Notes: a model not told the origin generated them from the letters alone. A stretch of 64,000 nt of DNA from Streptomyces sp. cf386 (GCF_900103585.1 NZ_FNHV01000007.1:226627-290626); one strand, 5' to 3'. Positions 49,567 to 61,162 are shown, counted from the first letter of the stretch. Numbers and translations are program-made.

Positions 49567-50483
49567 AGGGCTCCTCCTTGGGCGCGCCGACGGTCCATCC
49601 GGGCCGTCACCCAGTCCGTGAAGCGGGTCATCGGGATGGTCAGCGCCACGAAGACCAAGCCGGCGACGATGTACGGCGTGTAGTTGAGGCTGCGTCCCAC
49701 GACGATGTCCGCGGCGCGTACGGCGTCCACCGCGCCGCCGATCGACACCAGGCCGGTGTCCTTCTGCAGTGACACCAGGTCGTTCAGCAAAGGCGGCACC
49801 TGCCGGCGCACCGCCTGGGGCAGGACGACGTGCCGCAGCGCCTGCCGGTTGGTGAGGCCGAGGGAGCGGGCCGCGGCGCGCTGCGAGGGGTGCACGGACT
49901 CGATGCCCGCGCGGAACACTTCGGCGACGTACGCCGAATACGTCAGCGTCAGCGCCGTACCGCCCAGCAGCACCGGATCGACGGTCACGCCCTGCAGCCG
50001 CAGCGCGGGGACGCCGAGGACGACGATCATGAGGTTGACGATGAGCGGTAGGCCCCGGAAGAAGTCCGTGTACGCCGCCGCCAGCGCGCGCAGAGGGAAG
50101 AACACCGGGCCGCGCAGCGTGCGCGCGACGGCGATGAGCATGCCGAGAACCAGCACGGCCACGCCGCAGATCAGCAGCAGCCGGACATTGAGCCAGAGCC
50201 CTTCGAGGACCTTGGGAAACGCCTCGCGCGCGTACTCCCAGCTGAAGAACGTCTCCTTGGTGCGTGGCCAGCCCGGTGCGTTGACCACGACCAGGTAGAG
50301 AACGACGCCGGTGACCAGGGTGGAGAGGGCGGCGATCGCCGTGGCGCGGCGGGCGCGGGCGCGCTTGTAGCGCTCGCGGTCGAGACGTCGCTGGGAGGGG
50401 ACGTAGTCGTCGCCACCCGCTCCGGACATGTCACCGTTGTCGTCGGCGCCCCCGTGGCCGGACTCCTGCTTCGTGACCGTCAC
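49563..50483 (-). CDS. Amino-acid ABC transporter permease (HisM/GlnP type)
   Basis: About 306 residues from the GTG at 50483, which overlaps the stop of the binding-protein gene. After a charged, Arg-rich cytoplasmic N-terminus come five to six membrane helices. The family signature is FRGLPLIVNLMIV, and the ATPase-contacting EAA loop is YVAEVFRAGIESVHPSQRAAARSLGLTNRQALRHVVLPQA. It forms the membrane channel with the neighbouring ATPase. Only one permease gene is present, so the channel is probably a homodimer. Confidence 0.93.
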   Translation of the reverse strand: MTVTKQESGHGGADDNGDMSGAGGDDYVPSQRRLDRERYKRARARRATAIAALSTLVTGVVLYLVVVNAPGWPRTKETFFSWEYAREAFPKVLEGLWLNVRLLLICGVAVLVLGMLIAVARTLRGPVFFPLRALAAAYTDFFRGLPLIVNLMIVVLGVPALRLQGVTVDPVLLGGTALTLTYSAYVAEVFRAGIESVHPSQRAAARSLGLTNRQALRHVVLPQAVRRQVPPLLNDLVSLQKDTGLVSIGGAVDAVRAADIVVGRSLNYTPYIVAGLVFVALTIPMTRFTDWVTARMDRRRAQGGAL

Positions 50484-51364
50484 TTGAGTACCGGGGCGTC
50501 GACTGCGTCCGACAGCCACTGCTGCTCGAGCTTGGCCAGGGTGCCGTTCTCGCGCAGGGTGTCCACGGCGTCAGTCACGCACGCGGTGAGCGCGCTGCCC
50601 TTGTCGAGCACGAGCCCGAACTGCTCCGGCGTACCGCCCTGGTTCTCGAACTGGCCGACGATGGTCGCGTCCGTCACCTCGGCCGCGGTGATGTAGAAGG
50701 CGGTCGGCAGGTCGACGACGATGGCGTCGACCTGACCGTTCTTCAGCGCGGACTTGGCCTGGTCGTTCTTGGCGTACGCGGCGGCCTCCTGGGTCGGCTT
50801 CACCACGTCGTCGATGTAACTGAGGCTGGTGGTGCCGACCTGGGCGCCCAGCTTGAGACCCTTCAGGTCCGCGACGCTCTGGGCCTTGGCCGCCTTGCTG
50901 TCCTTCAGCGCGATGACGGCCTGGCGGACGTCGTAGTAGCCGGACGAGAAGTCCACGGCCTTTTTGCGCTCGTCACTGATGGACACCTGGTTGATGTCGA
51001 AGTCGAAGGTCTTCTCGCCGGGCGCGAAGGCCTTGTTGAACGGCACGCTCTGCCAGACGACGGCACTCTTGTCGTAGCCGAGCTGCTTCGCCACCGCGTA
51101 GGCGACCGCCGACTCGAAGCCCTCACCATTGGCGGGCTTGTCGTCCTTGAACCAGGGCTCGTACGCCGGCTCGTCGGTGGCGATCGTCAGCTTGCCGGAG
51201 GTCTGGGTGGCCAACTTGCCCTTGGCGCAGGTGTGCCCGGCCGACCCCGACGGCGTGTCGGCGGCCTTGCCGTCCGGCTGCGGAGCACAGCCGAGGGCGG
51301 TGGCGAGGAGGGCTGTCGTTGCGACGGCGACGGCGCGGCGCAGCGCGCGAGGGGCAGGGTGCAT
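50480..51364 (-). CDS. Amino-acid ABC transporter substrate-binding lipoprotein
   Basis: About 294 residues from the ATG at 51364. The N-terminus is a lipoprotein signal (RALRRAVAVATTALLATALGC) with the lipidated Cys. The mature part is a solute-binding protein family 3 fold: KLTIATDEPAYEPWF, GFESAVAYAVAKQLG, FDFDINQVSISDERKKAVDFSSGYY, LKGLKLGAQVGTTSLSYI and GQVDAIVVDLPTAFY. It captures a polar amino acid or relative outside the cell. First gene of the ABC operon; no ribosome site is obvious before the ATG. Confidence 0.92.
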   Translation of the reverse strand: MHPAPRALRRAVAVATTALLATALGCAPQPDGKAADTPSGSAGHTCAKGKLATQTSGKLTIATDEPAYEPWFKDDKPANGEGFESAVAYAVAKQLGYDKSAVVWQSVPFNKAFAPGEKTFDFDINQVSISDERKKAVDFSSGYYDVRQAVIALKDSKAAKAQSVADLKGLKLGAQVGTTSLSYIDDVVKPTQEAAAYAKNDQAKSALKNGQVDAIVVDLPTAFYITAAEVTDATIVGQFENQGGTPEQFGLVLDKGSALTACVTDAVDTLRENGTLAKLEQQWLSDAVDAPVLK

Positions 51365-51644
51365 GGCGGGAGATTGACAGTACACCGTCGCTTTTGTCGA
51401 GGTCACGACGGTGAATGTCCGCATAGTGGGAACGGGTGTTGCGTTCCTGTGAATTGTCCCCTCGGCAGTCGCCGGGGCCGCCGGCCGAGGGCGGGGATTT
51501 AGACCGGCGGCCCGTACCGCTCAGGAGCCGTCATCCTGTGCGGGGCTGCTTCCAGTTGACTGCGCAACAACGTCCGCCGGGAGCGCGCGCATGACACCGG
51601 CTCGTGTGAATGGTTCACACGGGGCGCGTACGCGGGGCGCGCAC

Positions 51645-52301
51645 TCACCAGCCGCGCGCGTGCCACTCCGGCAGATGGGGCCGTTCCGCGCCCAGCGTCG
51701 TGTCGTTGCCGTGGCCCGGGTAGACCCAGGTCTCGTCCGGCAGTACGCCGAAGATCTTCGTCTCGACGTCGTGGATCAGGCTGGCGAACGCCTCTGGATC
51801 CTTACGGGTGTTGCCCACACCGCCCGGGAACAGGCAGTCCCCGGTGAACACATGGGGATGCCCGTGCGGGTCGTCGTAGACGAGGGCGATCGAGCCCGGC
51901 GTGTGCCCGACCAGGTGGCGCGCGGTGAGCTCCACGCGCCCCACCTGGATGATGTCGCCGTCATCGACCAGGACGTCGGTCGACACAGGGATGCCCTCGG
52001 CGTCGTCGCGTCCGGCATAGGTGCGCGCGCCGGTCCCCTCGACGACCGCGGCGAGCGCCTGCCAGTGGTCGCCGTGCTGGTGCGTGGTGACGACGGACGC
52101 GATGCCGTCGTCACCGATCATGCCGAGCAGCGTGTCCGCCTCGTTGGCGGCGTCGATCAGCAGCTGCTCGTCCGTGGCCCGGCAGCGCAGCAGATAGGCG
52201 TTGTTGTCCATCGGGCCGACCGCGATCTTGGTGATCATCAGGTCCTTGAGCTCGTGCACGTCGGCGGGGCCGCCGACCGTCACCTGTCCGCTGTAGGTCA
52301 T
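51645..52301 (-). CDS. MBL-fold metallo-hydrolase (glyoxalase II-like)
   Basis: A 218-residue metallo-beta-lactamase-fold protein. The metal motif HQHGDHWQAL (HxHxDH), the later GHTPGSIALV His, TGDCLFPGG with the bridging Asp, and YPGHGNDTT give a complete binuclear site. Proteins of this form hydrolyse thioesters such as glyoxalase II substrates, or mycothiol conjugates in actinobacteria. The N-terminal 20 residues precede the usual fold start. It is followed by a mycothiol-dependent-type enzyme gene on the same strand, 44 bases away. Confidence 0.9.
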   Translation of the reverse strand: MTYSGQVTVGGPADVHELKDLMITKIAVGPMDNNAYLLRCRATDEQLLIDAANEADTLLGMIGDDGIASVVTTHQHGDHWQALAAVVEGTGARTYAGRDDAEGIPVSTDVLVDDGDIIQVGRVELTARHLVGHTPGSIALVYDDPHGHPHVFTGDCLFPGGVGNTRKDPEAFASLIHDVETKIFGVLPDETWVYPGHGNDTTLGAERPHLPEWHARGW

Positions 52302-52345
52302 GTCGGCAGCCTATAGCCGCACAGGGGGCGCTGGGCCGTCAGGCG

Positions 52346-53032
52346 TTACAGCGGGGGAAGCGGCGGCAGCGTGCCGCCCTCCGTGCTGAGGGCGGCCCCG
52401 TCGCGGCGGCCGGCGAGCCAGCCGAGCAGGTCGGGTGCGGACCCTTGGACGGTGACCTCGGCAGCGCCCGCCTCCCGGCCCGTGTTCCACGCGCGCGTGC
52501 CGTCCGAGAGGCGAGTCGGCGGCACATCGGGGTGCCCGGTGAACCGCTCCGCGAGGAAGTCGATCTCCCGCTCCACGAACTCAGTCGGCAGGTCCTCCAG
52601 CTCGTACCCGATCCCGAGATCCACATGGTGCAGTTCCACCTCCACCCACCGCCGGAACGGCACCCGGGCCGCCGCGTCGGTGACGCCGTTGCGCAGCTCC
52701 ACCGTGCGCGACCAGTCCGCGGGAGCCACTCCCGTGTCCTGGAAGCGGGCCGCGCTCTCGCGCACGTCTGTGAGCTGGACCTCGAGGAGGCGCGGGGCGT
52801 CGCGGTCGATGTCGGCGTCCCGGGCGGTGGCGGAGACGTACATGGGGCGCCCTTCGAGGACGTTCACGAGGGCGTCCGCGTTGCGGGCGAGATGGGCGAG
52901 GACGTGGCCGCGGCTCCAGCCGGGGAGCCGTGACGGCTCGGCCACCGATGCGTTGTCCAGCTTGGCCGCTGCGGTGAGCAGCCGATCGGTCGCTTCACGT
53001 ACAGACACCAGGTCACGAGCGTGATCAATCAT
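52346..53032 (-). CDS. Maleylpyruvate isomerase/DinB-like mycothiol-dependent enzyme
   Basis: A 228-residue protein from the ATG at 53032. The N-terminal four-helix DinB-like domain has RLPGWSRGHVLAHLARNADAL, with the metal-binding His, and RRWVEVELHHVDLGIGYELEDLP, with the second His pair. The C-terminal part (GAAEVTVQGSAPDLLGWLAGR) is the SCP2-like end of mycothiol-dependent maleylpyruvate isomerases. It probably isomerises or conjugates a substrate with mycothiol; the substrate is unknown. Confidence 0.88.
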   Translation of the reverse strand: MIDHARDLVSVREATDRLLTAAAKLDNASVAEPSRLPGWSRGHVLAHLARNADALVNVLEGRPMYVSATARDADIDRDAPRLLEVQLTDVRESAARFQDTGVAPADWSRTVELRNGVTDAAARVPFRRWVEVELHHVDLGIGYELEDLPTEFVEREIDFLAERFTGHPDVPPTRLSDGTRAWNTGREAGAAEVTVQGSAPDLLGWLAGRRDGAALSTEGGTLPPLPPL

Positions 53033-53177
53033 GGTGCTGACACTAGCCCCGCCACACCTTTGGGTGAAGGTGGTGAACGAGTGCCGTAAATCGAATGCGC
53101 GTGCTATAGGGTCGGTCGTGGCGTCGGGCATGCTGGATGGCCCGGGATTGTTCTCGCATACGGGAATCCGACCGGCG

Positions 53178-53200
53178 TTGTCAGTGGCTCCCCCTAGTCT
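53178..53200 (+). promoter_or_regulatory. RecA-NDp/PafBC-type promoter of uvrA
   Basis: TTGTCAGTG (53178-53186), 8 bases, TAGTCT (53195-53200). Box one is identical to the uvrB and methyltransferase copies. The start codon of uvrA lies 81 bases further on, so this message has a leader, part of which is a 23-base tandem duplication. Confidence 0.78.
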
Positions 53201-53238
53201 GAGAAATCACGGGGGCCTAGTCCGAGAAAGCACGGGGG
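53193..53238 (+). repeat. 23-base tandem duplication covering the uvrA -10 box
   Basis: Two units of CCTAGTCTGAGAAATCACGG plus GGG (53193-53215 and 53216-53238) differ at two positions. The first unit contains the -10 TAGTCT; the second offers TAGTCC at the same place, so the initial transcribed region repeats the promoter edge. Confidence 0.7.
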
Positions 53239-53281
53239 CCTCGCCCCCCTGTCACTTCTCTCAAGAAAGGTGCGGACCGGC

Positions 53282-56356
<3,075 letters not shown>

Positions 56357-56396
56357 AGCGTGCGGGCAACGGGCCCGAACAAATCCTGAGAAGTGC

Positions 56397-56427
56397 GGCG
56401 CCCCGCGGGAACTCCCCGCGGGGCGCC
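56397..56427. terminator. Terminator between uvrA and the sugar-kinase gene
   Basis: GGCGCCCCGCGGG (56397-56409) and CCCGCGGGGCGCC (56415-56427) form a perfect 13-base stem with a 5-base loop, between two convergent genes. Confidence 0.75.
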
Positions 56428-56510
56428 GTCCGTTGCACGGTCAGCCGCCCGATCCAGGTGGTCGTGACGGACCTTGACTCCTCAACAGTGGAATGGAAAG
56501 GGAACGCCTC

Positions 56511-57422
56511 CTAGAAGTCCCTCAGTTCGGAGGCGTACGGCGGCTCAGCGCCCGCCCGGGAGCAGGTGATCGCGGCAGCCCGCGCCGCGAACCGCAACAG
56601 CCGTGTCCAGCCGTCGGCGCCCAGTCCCACGAGCGCCTCGGCGGACAGGGCATCCTGGGCGGCCAGGCCGTGCAACAGGGCCGCGTTCACGGTGTCGCCC
56701 GCACCGATCGTGTCCACGACGTCGACCCCCTCACCCGGTACGGAGTGCACCCCGCCGTCCCGCGTGAACGCTGTCAGCCCGTCACCGCCCTGAGTGATCA
56801 CGACGGCCGCAGGCCCCGCGGCCAGCCACTCGCGCGGCGTGCCACCCAGCCACAGCGCGTCCTCCTCGGAGAGCTTGAGCAACGACACCGACGGCAGCCA
56901 GCTCTTGAACCGCGCCCGGTAGCCGTCCGGGTCGGGGATGAGCCCGGCCCGGATGTTCGGGTCGAGCGCGGTGAACACCCCTTGCTCGGCCGCGCTTCGC
57001 ATCAGCTCCTCATAGGCGCTCGCCCCCGGTTCCAGGACGAGCGAGCAGGTGCCGAAGGAGACCGCGCGGGTCCGCGCGGGTAGCTCCGCCGGTGCTGTGA
57101 AGAGCCGGTCGGCCGTGCCATCGACATAGAAGGAATAGGCGGCCGAGCCGTTCGCGTCGATGGTGGCGACCGCGAGTGTGGTCGGCTCGGTCCCGCGCTG
57201 CACGGCCGACACGTCCACCCCGGTCTCCCGCAACCCGCCGAGCAGGGCCTCCCCGAACGCGTCGTAGGAGGTGCGGGAGCAGAAGGCCGTGGGGGAGCCG
57301 AGCCGGCCCAGGGCCACGGCGGTGTTGTAGGGGCCGCCGCCGAGCGCCGGCTTCAGGCTCGCGAGGGCGCCCGTGCCCTGCGGTACCAGGTCGATCAGGG
57401 CCTCACCGGCGACGACGATCAC
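56511..57422 (-). CDS. PfkB family sugar kinase (fructokinase-like)
   Basis: A 303-residue kinase from the GTG at 57422 (AAAGGAA 8 bases upstream; start overlaps the LacI stop as GTGA). IVVAGEALIDLVPQG at the N-terminus, LGGGPYNTAVALGRLG and the catalytic VVDTIGAGDTVNAALLHGL loop identify a ribokinase-family enzyme of the fructokinase/2-keto-3-deoxygluconate kinase type. It phosphorylates a hexose, probably fructose, with ATP. The coupled LacI regulator is its likely controller. Confidence 0.9.
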   Translation of the reverse strand: MIVVAGEALIDLVPQGTGALASLKPALGGGPYNTAVALGRLGSPTAFCSRTSYDAFGEALLGGLRETGVDVSAVQRGTEPTTLAVATIDANGSAAYSFYVDGTADRLFTAPAELPARTRAVSFGTCSLVLEPGASAYEELMRSAAEQGVFTALDPNIRAGLIPDPDGYRARFKSWLPSVSLLKLSEEDALWLGGTPREWLAAGPAAVVITQGGDGLTAFTRDGGVHSVPGEGVDVVDTIGAGDTVNAALLHGLAAQDALSAEALVGLGADGWTRLLRFAARAAAITCSRAGAEPPYASELRDF

Positions 57423-58531
57423 GAGACGGTTCCTTTCACGGACGTCAGGGGCTGTTCGGGACTGTCGGATGTCAGGGGCCTGGCGGTGCCCTCGGGTTTC
57501 CCGGACCCCTGTGGCTGCTCGGGGCAACCGCATGAGGTGCGGTGTACGAAGGTGCAGGGGAGACGCAGCGTCCGGGCGGGTCGGTCCGGCGAGGCGAGAC
57601 GGTCCAGCAGCACACGGACCGCCTCGGCGCCGATGTCCTTGCTGGGCTGGGCTATCGCGGTGAGCCGGGGCGAGAACAGGTCGGCCCAGGCGAAATCGTC
57701 GACGCAACACAGCGCGATGTCGTCGGGCACGGACAGACTCCGGTCGCGCAGGGCACGCAGGGCGCCGATCGTCATCGCGTTGTTGGCGGTGACGAGCGCG
57801 GTGGGCGGTGCGCCCAGCGACAGCAGTGCGCCGGTGGCCTGTTCGGCGCCGGCCGACTCGGAGTTGCCGTGCACCACGAGGCGTTCGTCGTAGGCGAGCC
57901 CGGCGGTTGCGAGTCCGTCCCGGTATCCGGTGAGTCGCTCGTCGGTGGTGCTGAGTCCGGGCAGGCCCGCGATCAGGGCGATCCGCCGGTGGCCGAGTCC
58001 GGCGAGATGCGTGACCAGCCGGGCCACGGGTTCGGCGCTGTCGGCGCAGACCTGGTCGAAGCGCGGCGAGCCGCCCGCCGGGTTGTCGACCACCCGGTCC
58101 AGGAGGACGGTCGGCACCTTGTGGCGCCCGAGGTAGGCGATCAGTTCGCGCGGGTCGGCGGAAGGCGCGACGATCATGCCGTCCACCCGGCGTTCGTGCA
58201 AAAGCTGGACGACCTTGCGTTCATGCACCGGATCGTCGTGCGGGTCGGCGATCAGCAGGCTGTAGCCGTGTTGCAGGGCTGCCGCCTCGACACCCTGGAG
58301 TATCTCCGTGAAGTACGGGTTGCTGATCGCCGACACCGCGAGCCCTATGGACCGGGTGCGGGAAGTCACCAGGGAACGGGCGAGGGTGTTGGGCGTGTAG
58401 CCGAGTTCGTCCATGGCGTCCAGCACCGCCTGGCGGGTGTGGGGCAGCACCGGCCGGGTGCCGTTCAGCACATGCGAGACGGTCGCCACGGACACGCCGG
58501 CGCTCCGCGCGACGTCGGCCATGGTTGCCAT
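57419..58531 (-). CDS. LacI family transcriptional regulator
   Basis: A 370-residue repressor: N-terminal LacI HTH (MADVARSAGVSVATVSHVLNG, residues 4-24) with hinge helix PNTLARSLVT, followed by the periplasmic-binding-protein-like effector domain (IGLAVSAISNPYFTEILQGVE through VPDDIALCCVDDFAW). The last 30 residues are a Pro/Ser-rich extension after TSCGCPEQ. GGAGGGG lies 5 bases before the ATG. It probably senses a sugar or sugar phosphate, controls the sugar-kinase gene and itself, and binds the palindrome 89 bases upstream. Confidence 0.94.
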   Translation of the reverse strand: MATMADVARSAGVSVATVSHVLNGTRPVLPHTRQAVLDAMDELGYTPNTLARSLVTSRTRSIGLAVSAISNPYFTEILQGVEAAALQHGYSLLIADPHDDPVHERKVVQLLHERRVDGMIVAPSADPRELIAYLGRHKVPTVLLDRVVDNPAGGSPRFDQVCADSAEPVARLVTHLAGLGHRRIALIAGLPGLSTTDERLTGYRDGLATAGLAYDERLVVHGNSESAGAEQATGALLSLGAPPTALVTANNAMTIGALRALRDRSLSVPDDIALCCVDDFAWADLFSPRLTAIAQPSKDIGAEAVRVLLDRLASPDRPARTLRLPCTFVHRTSCGCPEQPQGSGKPEGTARPLTSDSPEQPLTSVKGTVS

Positions 58532-58619
58532 CTGATCCCCTCCCGGTTCCGCCTGTGCCGCGCCCCTCCCCGGGCCGCCGCGGGTCTTCTGGCCGGGAAC
58601 GTATCCCATTCGGAGCCAG

Positions 58620-58647
58620 ACGTAAACGCTTGCGCAATCGTTTACGT
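58620..58647. promoter_or_regulatory. LacI-type operator (double palindrome)
   Basis: ACGTAAACG (58620-58628) and CGTTTACGT (58639-58647) are exact complements, and the centre contains the palindrome TTGCGCAA (58630-58637). AAACGnTTGCGCAAnCGTTT has the LacI/GalR operator form: two half-sites with a central CG. It lies 89 bases before the LacI start codon and most likely serves autoregulation of the LacI-kinase operon. Confidence 0.8.
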
Positions 58648-58689
58648 ACCGTCCTGGGCTGCCAAGGGAGCGTCAAGCCGTGCCGAATC

Positions 58690-58769
58690 GGCCTGTACCG
58701 GAATCAGGCCGTACCGGCAGCAGACGGAACCGGAATCAGGCCGACCGAAATTCAGGCCGTACCGGAATC
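58690..58769 (+). repeat. Imperfect GGCCGTACCGGAATCA repeats
   Basis: Four to five drifting copies of GGCCGTACCGGAATCA lie upstream of the LacI gene and directly behind the 3' end of the XRE-like gene. Unit length varies between about 14 and 18 bases, so this looks like an aged minisatellite. No gene is supported here. Confidence 0.55.
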
Positions 58770-58814
58770 AGAAGATGGCGGCCGGCCGGGCCGACGGCAG
58801 CGGGGAGCGGCGCC

Positions 58815-59771
58815 TCACTCCCAGTCCCACCCGATGCCCACGATCCCCGTCCGCACCCGTGGCTCGACAAGGTGGACGGAACGGTGCAGGCCGCTGAGGG
58901 CCAGTCCTTGGCGGCCGCTGCGGGGCGCTGCAGCCGAGTGCTGGGCGAAGCGGTGGCAGCGGACGGGGAGGGCGTTCTCCGCGAACTGGACCTGTAGGGC
59001 GTACTGGCCGCCCGAGAGAGGGAAGCCGCGGGCGTACTCCCGGGACACATCGGCGGTGCTGTCCTCGACGCCGTAGCGGAAGAGGTAGGTGTCGCCGGCC
59101 CGTAGACGCGTCCCGAAGAGCAGCTCGGCCACGAGGATTCCCGTGTCGTGGTGCCAACGAACCCTTCCCGTGCGGCAGTTCTCCATGGCCTGCACCCTCA
59201 TGTGCTCCGGCATGCACCCCGGGTCGCCGTGGTGGACGGCCACGAAGCGGTCCACCCCGTCCTTGTGGGCGCGCACGATGTGGTGCGACTCGCGGCCCGC
59301 CAGCTCACGGCGCGCCCCGATCCGTACCCGCTCGTGGTGCGCGAGGGTGTGCACGCCGCAGTCGACCGGACAGTCCAGCTCGGTCAGCAGCTGTTCCAGG
59401 ACGCCCGAGGCCTCCACCAGGGAGCGGTAGGAGCGTGCCGCGGGGCGCTGGAGGGCGGAGTGGTCGTCGGCCTCGGCGAGCAGCCGGATCAGGGACTCCT
59501 CCGGCAGCTGGAGTATCTCCTCCAAGGCCCGCACCGCACGCAGTGACTCCGGGCGCTGGGGTCGGCGCGCGCCCTGCTGCCAGTAGCTCAGGCTGGTGAC
59601 GCCGACCTTCACGCCACGACGGGAGAGATGGTGCTGCACGCGCTGCAGCGGCAGTCCCCGGGCGGCTATCGCGGCACGCAGGGCGACATGGAAGGGGCCG
59701 CCTCGCAGGGCCGTGTCCAGTTCCGCGGTGGCGACGGCAGGGATGTCCGCGTGCTGAGTGGCGTGCGGCAT
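58815..59771 (-). CDS. XRE-like HTH regulator with large C-terminal domain
   Basis: A 318-residue protein from the ATG at 59771 (AAAGG about 8 bases upstream). The N-terminal helix-turn-helix is in RAAIAARGLPLQRVQHHLSRRGVKVGVTSLSYWQQGARRPQRP (about residues 28-70), followed by LRAVRALEEILQLPEESLIRLL. The C-terminal 200 residues are rich in His, Arg and aromatic residues and contain DCPVDCGVHTLAHHERVRIG and YLFRYGVEDSTADVSREYARGFP; I know this architecture only from uncharacterised streptomycete regulators. No ligand can be named. Confidence 0.8.
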   Translation of the reverse strand: MPHATQHADIPAVATAELDTALRGGPFHVALRAAIAARGLPLQRVQHHLSRRGVKVGVTSLSYWQQGARRPQRPESLRAVRALEEILQLPEESLIRLLAEADDHSALQRPAARSYRSLVEASGVLEQLLTELDCPVDCGVHTLAHHERVRIGARRELAGRESHHIVRAHKDGVDRFVAVHHGDPGCMPEHMRVQAMENCRTGRVRWHHDTGILVAELLFGTRLRAGDTYLFRYGVEDSTADVSREYARGFPLSGGQYALQVQFAENALPVRCHRFAQHSAAAPRSGRQGLALSGLHRSVHLVEPRVRTGIVGIGWDWE

Positions 59772-59993
59772 GCAGGGGCCTTTCTGTGGTTGTTCACAAC
59801 GGTTGGTCGGACCGTTCGCGCGGCTCGTCGGGGCCACCCCGTCGGCACGGCAGGGGTCTTCACATCCGTACGCCGTCGTCCACGGCCCCGAGTTCCCCCG
59901 CATTGAAGCGTGTTGACCAAGTCCCGACAACACCTGATGCCCAACCGTGGCGCTGTCTGACCGAGTCGCGATGCCGCCCCGCACGGCACTGAC

Positions 59994-60219
59994 TCAAGTC
60001 GACGTGTCCGTCCCGGTGGTGCCCCCGTCGCCCAGCACCTCCCGGATGGCTCGTGCCGAGAGAGCCGATTTGTGCAGGAAACCGTGGGCCGGACTGATGG
60101 CGACGAGTTCCTCGAAGTCCTCCAGGGAATGCGTGGAGATCAGGATGATCACGCAGGAGACCCTGCGGGCCAGCTCCACCACCAGGTCGAAACCGCTCTC
60201 GCCGTCGAGATCGACGTCC
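59994..60219 (-). pseudogene. C-terminal remnant of a response-regulator receiver domain
   Basis: On the minus strand ADVDLDGESGFDLVVELARR, then VIILISTHSLEDFEELVAIS and HGFLHKSALSARAIREVLGD are the second half of a receiver domain, including the phosphorylation-site region (DVDL) and the Lys of the HKS motif. The N-terminal half is absent: upstream of DVDL the sequence switches at about 60220 to an oppositely oriented histidine-kinase fragment. The gene is truncated and probably dead, although a short product from 60182 could be made. Confidence 0.65.
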
Positions 60220-60444
60220 GCGCACGTGGTGCACCTAGAGGCCGTGATTCACGGCGAGTGCCTGGAGCTGGTGGTCCGCGACGACGGCACCGGCGGCGCC
60301 GAGCCGGGCCGCGGGTCCGGGCTGATCGGCCTCGTCGACCGGATCGAGGCGATCGGGGGCAAGCTGGATATCACCAGCCGTCCGGGTGAGGGCACGACGA
60401 TGGACGTTCGGCTGCCGCTCAGCGGGCCCACGGCGGAGGGATGA
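60220..60444 (+). pseudogene. C-terminal remnant of a sensor histidine kinase
   Basis: The frame ending at 60444 encodes AHVVHLEAVIHGECLELVVRDDG, then GGAEPGRGSGLIGLVDRIEA, GGKLDITSRPGEGTTMDVRLPLS, that is, the G1 and G2 boxes of an NarX/DesK-type ATPase domain. The sensor, dimerisation domain, phospho-His and N box are missing; the homology begins exactly where the opposite receiver fragment ends. Its stop codon overlaps an ATG (ATGA) at 60441, the usual junction to a cognate response regulator. Confidence 0.7.
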
Positions 60445-61129
60445 CGACCGGGGGAGTCCACGGCCACGAACGCGGTGCCTGCCGCCGACCGGGCAGGCCG
60501 GCGAACGACCGCCCGAGGCGTACGCCGGGGAGTTGTCCAGGTAGGGCAGACCTGGACGCGGTGACGTTGCGTACGCTCCGGGCGGTCCTGCCGGACGGAG
60601 AGGCAACCGTCGGGTTCCAGAGGCGGTGGACTCCGCCGTACCGTGCCGTCTTCTGCGCCGTGGTGGGACAGGCGGGTGACGCCGCCGGGCTGCTGGAACT
60701 GGTCGCGGGCGAGCGCCCCGACCTCGCGATCGTCGACATCAGGATGCCGCCCGACCACTCCGTCGAAGGCATCGAGGCGGCCCGCACGATCCGTGAGCGC
60801 CATCCCTCCGTCGGCATCCTCGTCCTGTCGGCGTTCGTCGAGGTCGAGGACGCCCTGGAGCTGCTGGCGGGCGGCCGCAAGGTCGGCCATCTGCTCAAGA
60901 GCCGGGTCACCGTCGTGGACGAGTTCATCGAGGCGCTGGACCGGATCCTCAGGGGCGGCTCGGTCGTGGACCCCTCGCTGGTGCAGGAGCTGTTCTCCGC
61001 CCAGCGCAGCGACGATCCGCTCGCCCACCTGAACGCCCGCGAGCGCGAGGTGGCAAACTCCGCCTCCCGGAGGACAGCGACGATCACTGCCGTGTCCTGG
61101 CCGTTCTGACGTTCCTGGAGTCCCGCTGA
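60441..61129 (+). pseudogene. Response regulator with lost N-terminus and deleted LuxR HTH
   Basis: From the ATG at 60441 an open frame runs to 61109. Residues ~85-190 are a receiver domain core (LLELVAGERPDLAIVDIRMPPDHSVEG, VGILVLSAFVEVEDALELL, GHLLKSRVTVVDEFIEALDRILRGG) and NAREREV begins the LuxR HTH. Directly after REREV the sequence changes frame, and from 61055 it gives KLRLPEDSDDHCRVLAVLTF and stop at 61127-61129, the normal end of this regulator type. About 50 residues of HTH are therefore deleted. The first 80 residues do not resemble a receiver N-terminus. Confidence 0.7.
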
Positions 61130-61162
61130 CCGCGGCAGGGGGTTGTCCACAGCCTCACCGGA

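Noticed and set aside
53033..53281. LexA (SOS) box before uvrA
   Set aside because: I looked for CGAAC-N4-GTTCG or near variants and found none; the damage-type promoter explains control better.
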